Of a stretch of 64,000 nucleotides of DNA, positions 34,295 to 43,327 are shown piece by piece; position 1 is the stretch's first letter, and each line of letters begins with the position of its first letter. The stretch is from positions 85,676 through 149,675 of the forward strand of contig NZ_FMVM01000012.1 of NCBI RefSeq assembly GCF_900102085.1. The letters are read 5' to 3'. This stretch comes from Paenibacillus polysaccharolyticus (GTDB taxonomy: Bacteria; Bacillota; Bacilli; Paenibacillales; Paenibacillaceae). The notes below the pieces were generated by a model. It was not told the origin of the DNA. It saw only the letters and a list, made by a program, of their open reading frames with translations, and searched no databases. Position numbers and translations under genes: made by a program.

Positions 34295-35146
34295 TCAGAG
34301 CACTTCTGCATTTTCTCTCTCCGTCACTCGCACCTGGCTCGCATCAACTTCCCACTTCTCCTTGAGCAATGTGATAATTTGTACTGCGTGTTCAGACCGT
34401 GAAACACTAGTTTGCTTAACGTTTGAATCTTCACTATCATTCCAGGTAACGGAGGGTTCGGATGCTTGATTAGAAGCTACCTGATCTCTCTTTGGTTGCT
34501 CGGATCGCTGGCCGTTTGACTCAATCTGTATATTCTTAATTTCAACTGGATCAATCTCCACAGGTTGAGTACTCGGGTAATTTTCATCATGTTCTAACGA
34601 ATCTTTGGTTTCTGTCATCGGGCTGCTGCTCACAAGTTCAGCCACATCCGAATCCTGTCTCGAATCACCCTTTCCACTTGCTAGTTGCACCTCCACATGC
34701 TGAATGACAGGCAGTTCAACAGAAGTGGTTGCTTGGGTATCCGAATTTGATTTCTTCATCGCCAGTTGCACCTCAACCGACTGAACCTTTGCGCCAGTTG
34801 TCTCTTCAATCTGACCTTTCATAACGTTAGCGAGTTCCTTCGCCGTCCACTTTAGGGACTGTTGTTGTTCACTCGCCTGCATTCGCTTCCCTTGAGCCAG
34901 AATCTGCTCCAGTGTGGCTTGCCGGTCAGGAGGTGCATCCATTGCGGTCATGGCGCGTTTTAGTTCCCCTACCGGATCACTTTTCAACAGTTTCGTGATG
35001 GGGGATAACAAGGTCAGTAGGATGAGAAGGCTCAGCACAAGCTTGACATACCGTTCCATGGAACGATTCGGGAGTAGCATATCTACAAACGTTGCCAGTA
35101 AAACGATCATGATCAGATCCTGCAGCCAGTTGCTCAGCCACCCCAT
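34295..35146 (-). CDS. spoIIIAF: Stage III sporulation protein AF
   Basis: Membrane component of the SpoIIIA complex. Two N-terminal helices (LIMIVLLATFVDMLLP and VLSLLILLTLLSPITKLL) are followed by a soluble ring-type domain. It has 283 aa, longer than the roughly 200 aa in B. subtilis, owing to a Ser/Glu/Gln-rich region at about 165-255. GGGGCTGGATAGG precedes the ATG. Confidence 0.92.
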   Translation of the reverse strand: MGWLSNWLQDLIMIVLLATFVDMLLPNRSMERYVKLVLSLLILLTLLSPITKLLKSDPVGELKRAMTAMDAPPDRQATLEQILAQGKRMQASEQQQSLKWTAKELANVMKGQIEETTGAKVQSVEVQLAMKKSNSDTQATTSVELPVIQHVEVQLASGKGDSRQDSDVAELVSSSPMTETKDSLEHDENYPSTQPVEIDPVEIKNIQIESNGQRSEQPKRDQVASNQASEPSVTWNDSEDSNVKQTSVSRSEHAVQIITLLKEKWEVDASQVRVTERENAEVL

Positions 35147-35177
35147 CCTATCCAGCCCCTTTCCTGCAGACAGATAT

Positions 35178-36368
35178 TTAACGCATCATCACTGTCAGAT
35201 TCCCTGCGGTCAGCAGAATCGTAATTGCCAGGAAAAACATGAGTCCAACGGCGGCCAGTGCCGCGAACACATAAATCATGCTTTTACCAATCGCTTGCAA
35301 GCAATCTACGATCGGCGTCTCTCCCAAAGGTTGCATGATCGCTCCGGTCACGTTGTAGATCAAGGCCAGCGCCAGAATTTTAATGGCCGGAAACGCACAG
35401 AGGAACAAGATAATAATGACACCTGTCAGTCCGATTGCATTTTTGACAAGCAACGATGCCGTGATCACGGTATCCGTTGCATCTGCAAATGTCCTCCCTA
35501 CAACGGGTACAAAGTTTCCTGCAATATATTTGGCTGCCTTCAAACTGACACCATCCGCAACCGACCCCGAAGCTCCCTGTACCGAAATAACCCCCAGAAA
35601 CATCGTCAGCAGAATGCCCAGCAAGGCTACACTGATGTTTCGCAACAGGTCAGCCATTTGTGTCAATTTGTATTTATCCGAAAGCGAGCTCACCAGATGC
35701 AGCACAGCCGAGAAGAAGAGAAGTGGGAACACCAGCAGATGGATCAGCGTACTTACGAGATGAATCATGAAAATAATTAGCGGGTGCGTCACCGAAACGG
35801 TAACGACATTACCCATCGAAGCGAGCAGTGTGAACAGAAGTGGAACCATCGCCATCATAAAGTTGATCATGCTGGATATAGCCTCTTTTGCATAACCAAT
35901 CGCTACGCTAAAGCTGTTGATTGCGATGATAATGATGACCAGATAACAGATGGCATATGCAATTTTACTAATATTGTTCTTCTCAAAAGCAGTCTGAAGT
36001 GTCTCCAAAATCATGCTCAGCACTGTCAACATCACGATCGTGACCAAAAGTTTGCCGTTATATAAAATTTCATGTAACATAAACGTGCCAATTGCCGAAA
36101 ATACCGATTTCAGACTGAATCCTTCATTCCCGGGAATTAACATGTCCATGAACGATGGTGTTTTGCCTTCTGGAAAAAAACCACCGTACTGTTTCATCAG
36201 TTGATCCCAATATTTCTCGACCTGATCCTTCGGAAGCTCATCAGCCTGCTGCTTTATCCACTCGTTTGAAGGCGTGGTGGCTACAACCTGTCCAATTACA
36301 CCGAACATGAAACATATCATCAGCACAATGATGAGGCGCCAGCGCGGCTTGTTATGCATCAATTTCAT
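35178..36368 (-). CDS. spoIIIAE: Stage III sporulation protein AE
   Basis: Polytopic membrane protein of the SpoIIIA complex, with an N-terminal signal-like helix (LIIVLMICFMFGVIGQVVA) and about seven further hydrophobic segments. The conserved stretch GNFVPVVGRTFADATDTVI is typical. 396 aa matches the family. GGGCGG lies before the ATG at 36368. Confidence 0.95.
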   Translation of the reverse strand: MKLMHNKPRWRLIIVLMICFMFGVIGQVVATTPSNEWIKQQADELPKDQVEKYWDQLMKQYGGFFPEGKTPSFMDMLIPGNEGFSLKSVFSAIGTFMLHEILYNGKLLVTIVMLTVLSMILETLQTAFEKNNISKIAYAICYLVIIIIAINSFSVAIGYAKEAISSMINFMMAMVPLLFTLLASMGNVVTVSVTHPLIIFMIHLVSTLIHLLVFPLLFFSAVLHLVSSLSDKYKLTQMADLLRNISVALLGILLTMFLGVISVQGASGSVADGVSLKAAKYIAGNFVPVVGRTFADATDTVITASLLVKNAIGLTGVIIILFLCAFPAIKILALALIYNVTGAIMQPLGETPIVDCLQAIGKSMIYVFAALAAVGLMFFLAITILLTAGNLTVMMR

Positions 36369-36388
36369 CAGTTATCCGCCCGCCCTTT

Positions 36389-36778
36389 CTACACTGGCAT
36401 CAGTTTCATCACGGTTTCGATAATGATGCTAATGATCGGAATCGCGAGTACAAGAATCAGCACTTTGCCAGCGAGTTCAATCTTGGAGGCGATGCTCTCT
36501 TGCCCTGCATCTCTGACAATCTGTGCACCGAATTCGGCAATGTAAGCAATGCCGATAATCTTCAATACCGTTTTCAGATAGATGCTCTCCATACCGGAAT
36601 TTTCAGCAAGTCGCTTCAGCACTTCGATGACTGTGCCAATTTTGCCAATCAACAGCATAAAGATCACTACACCAGTGGCTGCCGCAATCAGAAAGGCAAA
36701 CATCGGCTTTTGTTCCTTAATGACTAAAATCAATACGGTTGCAATGAGTGCCAGACCAACAACTTGAATAATCTCCAC
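36389..36778 (-). CDS. spoIIIAD: Stage III sporulation protein AD
   Basis: A 129-aa membrane protein with about four helices (VVGLALIATVLILVI; FAFLIAAATGVVIFML) that belongs to the SpoIIIAC/AD family. The GTG start at 36778 is preceded by GGTGGTG. Part of the spoIIIA operon. Confidence 0.94.
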   Translation of the reverse strand: MEIIQVVGLALIATVLILVIKEQKPMFAFLIAAATGVVIFMLLIGKIGTVIEVLKRLAENSGMESIYLKTVLKIIGIAYIAEFGAQIVRDAGQESIASKIELAGKVLILVLAIPIISIIIETVMKLMPV

Positions 36779-36809
36779 GGGTCACCACCATCCGGCTTCA
36801 TGACCGATT

Positions 36810-37013
36810 TCATTGAAAAAGAAATATGGATTTAATCTCTTGTAGCAGGCTGTCCAGCATTCGAACAACCATGAACAGTACAACGACAAATCCGATTACG
36901 GTCACCCAGTGAGCCATATCTTCCTTTCCCATTTGTTTCAATACGGTATGAATCATCGCTATAATGATTCCAATGCCCGCAATTTGAAAGATTGCGTTCA
37001 CTTCTAAATTCAT
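36810..37013 (-). CDS. spoIIIAC: Stage III sporulation protein AC
   Basis: A 67-aa protein with two transmembrane helices (IFQIAGIGIIIAMIHTVLKQ and VTVIGFVVVLFMVVRML), the standard size for SpoIIIAC. GAGGTG precedes the ATG. It lies between AB and AD. Confidence 0.95.
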   Translation of the reverse strand: MNLEVNAIFQIAGIGIIIAMIHTVLKQMGKEDMAHWVTVIGFVVVLFMVVRMLDSLLQEIKSIFLFQ

Positions 37014-37042
37014 GACCTTGGCACCTCGCTATCCCGGCTATT

Positions 37043-37561
37043 TCAGAAGATCAGTATGACGATTAACGCTCCGACAAGCATCCCCAGGCTGCGGCTCATT
37101 CGTTCGTACTTCACTTGATCGGCCTGTGCGCGGGATTCCTCATGCATAAGTTGCTGAATGGCTAACGAAATATGTTTGGTCTGATCTTGACGATCACTGG
37201 TGCCAAGGCTGTAACTCAACTGTAGCATGACCTCCCGCTCGTCTGATTTCATCGCTGATTTCCCCCATGCCTCCTCGACACCGGCTTGCAGACTCTCCCT
37301 GGCTGTAAGGCCATGTGGAGGTTCCATCTGTGTGGAGGCATGTAAAAAAAGAGTTCTCACCGGCTCTTTGGTCTGGGCCCCCATCTTGTTCATCGCATCA
37401 GGCAGCGGCGTTAAGCCGTAATTAATCTCTGTCATCAGCCGCTGTAGTGCTGCAATCAACTCACGTAGCTGCCTTGGCCGCAATGCATATTGCCTCGCCT
37501 TGTAAAAACCAGCGAGAGTACTTGCGAACAGGATCAGCACCGCGCCAAGCATATTAAGCAA
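37043..37561 (-). CDS. spoIIIAB: Stage III sporulation protein AB
   Basis: An N-terminal hydrophobic helix (MLGAVLILFASTLAGFYK), then helical soluble domain with LRELIAALQRLMTEINYGLT. A C-terminal hydrophobic helix resembles GspF-type secretion proteins. The start is taken as TTG 37561, 7 nt after GGAGGT, giving 172 aa; a GTG three codons earlier lies within that site. The start overlaps the spoIIIAA stop by 8 bp. Confidence 0.92.
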   Translation of the reverse strand: MLNMLGAVLILFASTLAGFYKARQYALRPRQLRELIAALQRLMTEINYGLTPLPDAMNKMGAQTKEPVRTLFLHASTQMEPPHGLTARESLQAGVEEAWGKSAMKSDEREVMLQLSYSLGTSDRQDQTKHISLAIQQLMHEESRAQADQVKYERMSRSLGMLVGALIVILIF

Positions 37562-38558
37562 AGGCTTCACCTCCTGCCCCGGTCTGTTGCAGTCCTCTCA
37601 TCTTGCCATCGGACAGTCGAAAGCTCATGCCTCTGCTCGTCCGCTGCAGCTGTACATAACGCTGAAACATCTGCTCGGCAATCAGTGTTTTCAAGGCAGG
37701 CCTTGCAGATAGTTCAGTCAGATCCCGTGCGTGAGCCGTGGCAATGACAGAAACTCCTGCATGCAGAGCCTCCATAACTGCCTCCGCATCCTCTGGCCGA
37801 CCAATCTCGTCCACAATCAGAACGTCCGGTGACATGGAACGAAGCATCATCATCATGCCTTCAGCCTTGGGGCATCCATCCATTACGTCTGTGCGCGGCC
37901 CTACGTCGAAGCTAGGCACACCTTTATAGCTTCCCGCTATCTCAGAACGTTCATCTACAATGCCCACTTTTAGTCGGGGGCGTATCCCCTGCCTCAGTTC
38001 ACCACCGGCTGTCAGTTTCGTGCCGTTACTGATCTGCCTTGCCAAATCTCGCAGCAACGTTGTTTTGCCTTGCTGCGGTGGAGATAGTATCAGGGTATGC
38101 ATCACCTGTCCGTTCCTCATATCTAGCAGGTATGGAAGAATCGGGTCAGCCACGCCCTGCACTTCCCGGGCAACACGGACGTTAAATCCGTTGATATCCC
38201 GTAAATATTCTACACGCCCTCCACTGAGCACCGTCCGGCCAGCAAGTCCGATTCGATGCCCTCCCGGGATGGTGATGAATCCTTTTCGTAATTCTTCTTC
38301 CAAGGTATAGAGCGAATGGTTGCTTATGAGATCAAGCAGTCTGTGCGTTACTTCTTTCAGAGGAACATATGCTTCCTCTGGTTTTCCCGTTGGTACACCT
38401 TCTGGGGTGAGGAAGTGATAATTGTTTCCTGCATTAATTTCCAGCGGCCTGCCTTCTCGAATACGGATTTCCTCTACTTGTTCCAATAAGGCGGGCGGCA
38501 TTCTGCCCAGAATGGTTCGGATGGGTTCAGGAAAAAGATCCCTCCATTTCACTTTCAT
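37554..38558 (-). CDS. spoIIIAA: Stage III sporulation protein AA, ATPase
   Basis: Cytoplasmic AAA-type ATPase related to secretion ATPases, energising the SpoIIIA channel. Walker A is LSPPQQGKTTLLRDL, Walker B is DVLIVDEIGRPEDAEAV. 334 aa. GGAGGAGCC precedes the ATG at 38558. It is the first gene of the operon. About 115 bp upstream an AGAATTG-N14-CATAAAAT stretch on the minus strand weakly resembles a sigma-E promoter. Confidence 0.96.
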   Translation of the reverse strand: MKVKWRDLFPEPIRTILGRMPPALLEQVEEIRIREGRPLEINAGNNYHFLTPEGVPTGKPEEAYVPLKEVTHRLLDLISNHSLYTLEEELRKGFITIPGGHRIGLAGRTVLSGGRVEYLRDINGFNVRVAREVQGVADPILPYLLDMRNGQVMHTLILSPPQQGKTTLLRDLARQISNGTKLTAGGELRQGIRPRLKVGIVDERSEIAGSYKGVPSFDVGPRTDVMDGCPKAEGMMMMLRSMSPDVLIVDEIGRPEDAEAVMEALHAGVSVIATAHARDLTELSARPALKTLIAEQMFQRYVQLQRTSRGMSFRLSDGKMRGLQQTGAGGEAFA

Positions 38559-38812
38559 GAGTAGGCTCCTCCAACTTGATTAATTTCATCTCTGATGCTT
38601 GTTCATATCTCAAGTTTATGCCTGTACATTCATTTTATGACGCTGAAATCTATCAATTCTTCAAGGACGATGAATGCGAGCCAAAACTCATAGACATCTT
38701 TTGTTCTAGGCACCTGTCTAGACATTCATGCATATATTGCTTGCAGACAGAATGGACTGTTCCTCTGAGAAATCCATGCTCGATCCCGAGGAACTAAAAG
38801 GAGTTGTGGGGT

Positions 38813-39562
38813 GTGCGTGTCGACGTTGTAGGTAATGTAAATGAAGTACGAACGATAGATATTGAAGGGCGAAGTGTGGTCGTCATTGACGTTTTGCGAA
38901 CAACAAGCACAATTGTGACCGCGCTTGCTCATCATGCTGCGGGGGTTATAGCTACGGAGACTGTTCCGCAAGCTAAACAGATGTTGGTAGGAAACAGTAT
39001 TCGGGGCGGGGAACGTTTTGACAAACAAATAACCGGATTCGATGCGGGTAATTCTCCCTATGAATATATGAGTGGTGACATTGCGGAAAAAGTCATTATC
39101 CTCACCACAACAGATGGTACAAGAGCTCTGATTAAAGCATCCAGAGCCAGACATATACTTGCGGGAGCATTCTTAAATGTTAGAGCGGTTGCTTCCGCTC
39201 TACTGGAATTACAACGGGATATTTTGTTATTATGTGCCGGAGAGCAGGATGAGTTTGCTCTGGAGGACGGCCTATGTGCCGGATGTATTATTGAAGAGTT
39301 GTATCGTCAGACCCATTCGCCACTGCAACTGAACGATCTTGGTATTATTCTGCATCAGGCTGTGTCTCAGTGTCATGACCAGATTACAGATCTGGTTCGC
39401 ACATCATCCAGTGCACGCAGACTGGATAAACTAGGGAAAATGCATGATGTTACCTATTGTTCACAATTGAATCTGCTGGATTGTGTACCAGAGATGAGGG
39501 AAGGGAACGAGCTAAAACCTTACCGTAAAGTAAGAGGAGGCAACATGTGCAGACGACTATAG
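38813..39562 (+). CDS. comB: 2-phosphosulfolactate phosphatase (ComB family)
   Basis: Dephosphorylates 2-phosphosulfolactate to sulfolactate. VVVIDVLRTTSTIVTAL near the N-terminus is the family signature; AGNSPYEY and TTDGTRAL follow. 249 aa. The start is GTG 38813, 9 nt after AAAGGAG; the upstream TTG overlaps that site. No other sulfolactate genes are nearby. Sulfolactate is known as a spore component in Bacillus, so the position next to spoIIIA could reflect sporulation use (inference). Confidence 0.88.
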   Translation: MRVDVVGNVNEVRTIDIEGRSVVVIDVLRTTSTIVTALAHHAAGVIATETVPQAKQMLVGNSIRGGERFDKQITGFDAGNSPYEYMSGDIAEKVIILTTTDGTRALIKASRARHILAGAFLNVRAVASALLELQRDILLLCAGEQDEFALEDGLCAGCIIEELYRQTHSPLQLNDLGIILHQAVSQCHDQITDLVRTSSSARRLDKLGKMHDVTYCSQLNLLDCVPEMREGNELKPYRKVRGGNMCRRL

Positions 39563-39572
39563 TCACAGCTAA

Positions 39573-39612
39573 AAGAGGTGTACCGCTGCCTAGTGGCAAC
39601 GGTACACCTCTT
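39573..39612 (-). terminator. Terminator between comB and lysC
   Basis: The 13-bp perfect stem AAGAGGTGTACCG/CGGTACACCTCTT has an inner TGCC/GGCA stem. It lies between convergent genes. The minus-strand exit (CTCTTTTAGC) is richer in T. Confidence 0.75.
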
Positions 39613-39649
39613 CCTAATTATACGTTTATTTTACGCATCATTTGCAATC

Positions 39650-40168
39650 TTATCTGCGAACTTGCGGTCCACCGATTACGGCTTGCTCAGCCGTATCCAG
39701 ATCGTAAGCCGTGTGCAGAGCTTTAATCACGTCATGAAGCTTCTCTCCATCGATAACGCAGGAGACCTTGATCTCGGAAGTGCTGACCATTTTGATGCTT
39801 ACGCCTTCACCTGAGATCACTTTGAACATTTTAGCAGCTACACCTGGATGGCTCACCATACCTGCACCAACAATCGAGATTTTAACCAGGTTCTCTTCGG
39901 AGGTAACTTCACGGTAAGGCAACCGGCTGTGCAGACCTTCAATGACACGAAGTGCTTTCTCGCGATCAGACAGTGCAACCGAGAAGGAGAAGTCCGCTTT
40001 GCCGTCCTGAACCCCGCTCTGCACGATAATATCGACGTCCAGTTGCTCACTAGCCAGTTCGCCAAATACTTCGGCAAGGACGCCCGGGACATCCGGAACA
40101 CCCAAAATACTGATGCGAGCTACGTTTTTGTCATACGCGATTCCACTTACCACTACTCCTTGTTCCAT
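39650..40168 (-). CDS. Aspartate kinase beta subunit from internal start
   Basis: Codon 246 of lysC is ATG and has AAGGAGG exactly 8 nt upstream, an unusually good ribosome-binding site inside a coding region. Translation from here would give the 172-residue ACT-domain part alone. B. subtilis lysC is known to make its beta subunit from an in-frame internal start at the corresponding place. Production here is inferred from sequence only. Confidence 0.65.
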   Translation of the reverse strand: MEQGVVVSGIAYDKNVARISILGVPDVPGVLAEVFGELASEQLDVDIIVQSGVQDGKADFSFSVALSDREKALRVIEGLHSRLPYREVTSEENLVKISIVGAGMVSHPGVAAKMFKVISGEGVSIKMVSTSEIKVSCVIDGEKLHDVIKALHTAYDLDTAEQAVIGGPQVRR

Positions 40169-40903
40169 TGCCGCTTCCTCCTTCACAACCGTTCCTTCAT
40201 TATGGTTAAAGCTTGATCTTACAATCAAAGGTACACCGGAATGCTTCGCGTACTCTACAGCACGTGGATGCAATACCGCCGCTCCCAGATTCGCAAGCTC
40301 CAGCATTTCGTCGTAGGATATTTCTTTCAGTTTGCGCGCTACCTTGACGATCCTCGGATCTGTGGAATAAATTCCGTCCACATCCGTATAGATCTCGCAA
40401 GCGTCCGCTTGAATTGCTGCTGCGAGCGCAACAGCTGTTGTATCCGAACCGCCGCGGCCCAGTGTAGTGATCTCGCCGTCTTCCGTCATGCCTTGGAAAC
40501 CAGCGACAATAACGATATTGCCTTCAGCAAGCGCAGATTTGACACGTTCAGGACGGATATCCTGAATCCGGGCTTTACCGTGAACCGGTTCTGTTCGGAA
40601 ACCGGCTTGCCATCCTGTAAAGGATACGGCCTTGCGTCCAAGTGCCTGAATGGCCATGGACAATAAGGAGATCGAAATTTGTTCCCCTGTTGTCAACAAC
40701 ATATCCATTTCACGAGCAGGCAAATCACTGTTTAGCAGCTTCGCCTGATCAATCAAATCATCTGTAGTATCTCCCATGGCCGAAACCACGACGACACATT
40801 GATGTCCTTCATCCGCTTTTTCTACAACACGTCCGGCTACACGCTTCATGCGTTCTGTATCTCCGACCGAGCTGCCCCCAAATTTCATGACGTACAATGA
40901 CAA
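39650..40903 (-). CDS. lysC: Aspartate kinase, alpha subunit
   Basis: Phosphorylates aspartate, first step of the lysine, threonine, methionine and diaminopimelate pathway. The kinase domain begins VMKFGGSSVGD and has FTGWQAGFRTE and TTLGRGGSDTTAVAL. Two ACT domains follow from about 260 to 400 (SILGVPDVPGVLAEVF; ISIVGAGMVSHPGVAAKMF). 417 aa. The start is TTG 40903 after GGGAGTGG. As in B. subtilis aspartokinase II, an internal start in the same frame probably gives a separate beta subunit. No lysine riboswitch was seen. Confidence 0.95.
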   Translation of the reverse strand: MSLYVMKFGGSSVGDTERMKRVAGRVVEKADEGHQCVVVVSAMGDTTDDLIDQAKLLNSDLPAREMDMLLTTGEQISISLLSMAIQALGRKAVSFTGWQAGFRTEPVHGKARIQDIRPERVKSALAEGNIVIVAGFQGMTEDGEITTLGRGGSDTTAVALAAAIQADACEIYTDVDGIYSTDPRIVKVARKLKEISYDEMLELANLGAAVLHPRAVEYAKHSGVPLIVRSSFNHNEGTVVKEEAAMEQGVVVSGIAYDKNVARISILGVPDVPGVLAEVFGELASEQLDVDIIVQSGVQDGKADFSFSVALSDREKALRVIEGLHSRLPYREVTSEENLVKISIVGAGMVSHPGVAAKMFKVISGEGVSIKMVSTSEIKVSCVIDGEKLHDVIKALHTAYDLDTAEQAVIGGPQVRR

Positions 40904-41024
40904 CGCAAATCCACTCCCTACCTTGTGCAGTATGCATCAATTGATATCTTTCGTCATTATTCTCTACGAGAAATGACTTTAACCCAGTATATTACGAAAG
41001 CGTCTGATAGGCTAATCTTTTTTC

Positions 41025-41060
41025 AAAAAAACCCTCTGCCATATTCATGGCAAAGGGTTT
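41025..41060 (-). terminator. Terminator of efp
   Basis: The stem AAACCCTcTGCCAT/ATGGCAaAGGGTTT is followed by seven T on the minus strand. Confidence 0.88.
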
Positions 41061-41094
41061 CCATTCTTGCATTAAAGCTTACAGCAAGTGAAAG

Positions 41095-41652
41095 TTACGC
41101 ACGGGAAGAGTATTTACCTTCACGTGTATCAATCAGAAGCACGTCGCCTTCATTGATGAACAAAGGAACTTGTACATTCAGACCTGTTTCCACTTTTGCG
41201 TTCTTCGTAGCGCCTTGTGCTGTGTTACCTTTAACGCTTGGCTCTGTTTCAATAACTTTCAGCTCAACGCTTGTAGGCAAGTCGATACCCAGGATTTCAC
41301 CTTGGTAACTAACGATCTTCACGTTCATGTTTTCTTTAAGGAAGTTCAGTTCCCACTCCAGTTGATCACTAGTCAGTGTGAATTGATCGTATGTTTCATT
41401 GTCCATAAACGTATGCTCAGAACCACTTGCATACAGGTAAGATACTCCACGGTTTTCGATAATTGCACGGCCAATCGTTTCACCTGCACGAAATGTTTTT
41501 TCAACCGTATTACCATTACGAAGGTTTTTTAACTTGGAACGTACAAAAGCTGCGCCTTTACCTGGTTTTACGTGTTGGAAATCAAGCACGGTATAGATAT
41601 CGTTGTCTACTTGCACGGTCAAACCTGTTTTAAAATCGTTAACTGAAATCAC
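41095..41652 (-). CDS. efp: Elongation factor P
   Basis: Relieves ribosome stalling at polyproline stretches. The KOW-like N-domain carries the modification-loop region VKPGKGAAFVRSKLKN, and DLPTSVELKVIETEPSVKG and LFINEGDVLLIDTREGKY lie in the C-terminal OB domains. 185 aa. The start is GTG 41652 behind AGGAGGG. It probably shares a transcript with the Xaa-Pro peptidase gene 41 bp upstream. Confidence 0.96.
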   Translation of the reverse strand: MISVNDFKTGLTVQVDNDIYTVLDFQHVKPGKGAAFVRSKLKNLRNGNTVEKTFRAGETIGRAIIENRGVSYLYASGSEHTFMDNETYDQFTLTSDQLEWELNFLKENMNVKIVSYQGEILGIDLPTSVELKVIETEPSVKGNTAQGATKNAKVETGLNVQVPLFINEGDVLLIDTREGKYSSRA

Positions 41653-41693
41653 AAAAGATCCCTCCTGATATAAGTAAAAAGTGTTTGGGTATG

Positions 41694-42767
41694 TTAGCCA
41701 ATAACGGTGAACTTTTTGTCCGATTTCGTAAGAATATGAATACCTGACTCGGTAATCACAACGTCATCCTCAATTCGTACGCCGCCAAGTCCATCAATAT
41801 AAATTCCCGGCTCAACTGTAACCACCATTCCCGGTTTCAACACATCATCGCTAAGCTTGGACAGACGCGGAGCTTCATGAACCTCCATACCCAGACCATG
41901 GCCCGTGCTGTGTCCAAACTGTTCTCCATATCCATAGCCTGCAATGATATCCCGAGCAAGTGCATCCGCTTCCCGTCCGGTCATACCTGGTTTCAGGTTC
42001 TCCAGCGTATGTAATTGTGCTTCCAGTACGATGTCGTAAATCTTGCGCAGTTCAGGTACAGGATTACCTGTTGCAATCGTACGTGTCAGATCTGAACAGT
42101 ATCCGTCCAGCAACGCACCAAAGTCAAACGTAATCAGTTCGTCCTGTCCAATTACTTTGCTACTTGCAACACCGTGAGGCATAGCAGAACGTTCGCCTGA
42201 AGCGACGATGGTGTCAAAGGAGGAGCTGGTCGCCCCATGCTTGCGCATGAAGAACTCCATTTCAAGATCCACTTCACGTTCAGTCATACCCGGTTTCGCA
42301 AATTGCAAAACGTGGCTGAATGTGGCATCTGCCAAATCTGCAGCACGCTGCATCACTGCAATTTCGTCAGCATCCTTGAACATCCGAAGCTGCTCAACAA
42401 TACCGGATACTGCTGTAAGTTTAACCGATTGCAACGATTCCGCATAAGAAGCGTGCGTACCAAATGTAACCGAATCCTGTTCGAAGCCAACTTCGTTGAT
42501 GTTCGCTGCAACCAGCAAATCACGTACAGAATCCATCGGTTTTACACCGTGCTCTACCACGTTGAAACCTTGGGCTTGCGTGGATGCCTGTGCCATATAA
42601 CGGAAATCAGTAAGCAAATAAGCTTCCTGTTCAGTAATAAGCACATATCCTGCCGAACCCGTAAATCCCGTCATATAACGGCGGTTAATCGGATTCGTAA
42701 TCAGCATTGCTTTGAGTTCACGCTCGGCCATGGCCTCACGTAACTTGTGTACTCGTTTGTTTTCCAT
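41694..42767 (-). CDS. papA: Xaa-Pro dipeptidase/aminopeptidase (M24 family)
   Basis: A metallopeptidase that removes residues before proline. An N-terminal creatinase-like domain (INRRYMTGFTGSAGYVLI) precedes the pita-bread domain. Metal ligands lie in FDFGALLDGYCSDLTRT, GHSTGHGLGMEVHE, TVEPGIY and GVRIEDDVV. 357 aa (B. subtilis YqhT/PapA type). GAAGGG precedes the ATG. It sits upstream of efp as in Bacillus. Confidence 0.93.
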   Translation of the reverse strand: MENKRVHKLREAMAERELKAMLITNPINRRYMTGFTGSAGYVLITEQEAYLLTDFRYMAQASTQAQGFNVVEHGVKPMDSVRDLLVAANINEVGFEQDSVTFGTHASYAESLQSVKLTAVSGIVEQLRMFKDADEIAVMQRAADLADATFSHVLQFAKPGMTEREVDLEMEFFMRKHGATSSSFDTIVASGERSAMPHGVASSKVIGQDELITFDFGALLDGYCSDLTRTIATGNPVPELRKIYDIVLEAQLHTLENLKPGMTGREADALARDIIAGYGYGEQFGHSTGHGLGMEVHEAPRLSKLSDDVLKPGMVVTVEPGIYIDGLGGVRIEDDVVITESGIHILTKSDKKFTVIG

Positions 42768-42806
42768 CGGTAACCCTTCTTTCTCTCACATTCCCGGGTT
42801 CCCGGC

Positions 42807-43250
42807 TCAGGTTTGTTTGTCCAGATGACGCACGAGAGCCAGCAATCCCAGTTCATAGCTTACTTCGCCAAATCCGGCAATCTGCCCGATCGTTTCTGCT
42901 GCTAGCACTGAATGATGTCTGAACGCTTCGCGTGCATGAATGTTGGATAGATGAACCTCCACGGTAGGAACTTTCACGGCATTGATTGCATCCCGTATCG
43001 CATAACTGTAATGAGTAAAAGCCCCGGCATTCAGCATGATCCCGTCTGCCTCACCCATTGCGGCATGAATGCGGTCAATAATGTCTCCTTCATGGTTGGA
43101 TTGATAAAAAGCGATGGAGACGCCCAATTCTTCAGCCTGTCTGCGAATTTTGTCTTCAATATCCTTCAGACTAAGCGTTCCATAGATACCTGGTTCACGA
43201 ACACCAAGCATGTTCAGGTTCGGGCCATTGATCACAATAATTCGTTTCAT
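42807..43250 (-). CDS. aroQ: 3-dehydroquinate dehydratase, type II
   Basis: Third step of the shikimate pathway. The signature IIVINGPNLNMLGVREPGIYG carries the catalytic tyrosine, with ILNAGAFTHYS-like MLNAGAFTHYSYAIRDA and VEVHLSNIHAREAFR further on. 147 aa from ATG 43250, preceded by GGTGGAG. An upstream extension of 10 codons lacks a ribosome-binding site. Confidence 0.95.
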   Translation of the reverse strand: MKRIIVINGPNLNMLGVREPGIYGTLSLKDIEDKIRRQAEELGVSIAFYQSNHEGDIIDRIHAAMGEADGIMLNAGAFTHYSYAIRDAINAVKVPTVEVHLSNIHAREAFRHHSVLAAETIGQIAGFGEVSYELGLLALVRHLDKQT

Positions 43251-43327
43251 CGCTGCTCCACCCTCTCTGCAAATAACCATCTGCTATTTTAACACAGCCG
43301 TTACCGGATTGAGAAGCTTTTTTGCGT

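Noticed and set aside
34914..35780. Plus-strand ORF of 288 codons opposite spoIIIAE/AF
   Set aside because: It is antisense to conserved sporulation genes, rich in Gln, Arg and His as expected for a shadow frame.
40904..41094. Lysine riboswitch before lysC
   Set aside because: The gap contains only the efp terminator and no conserved riboswitch elements.
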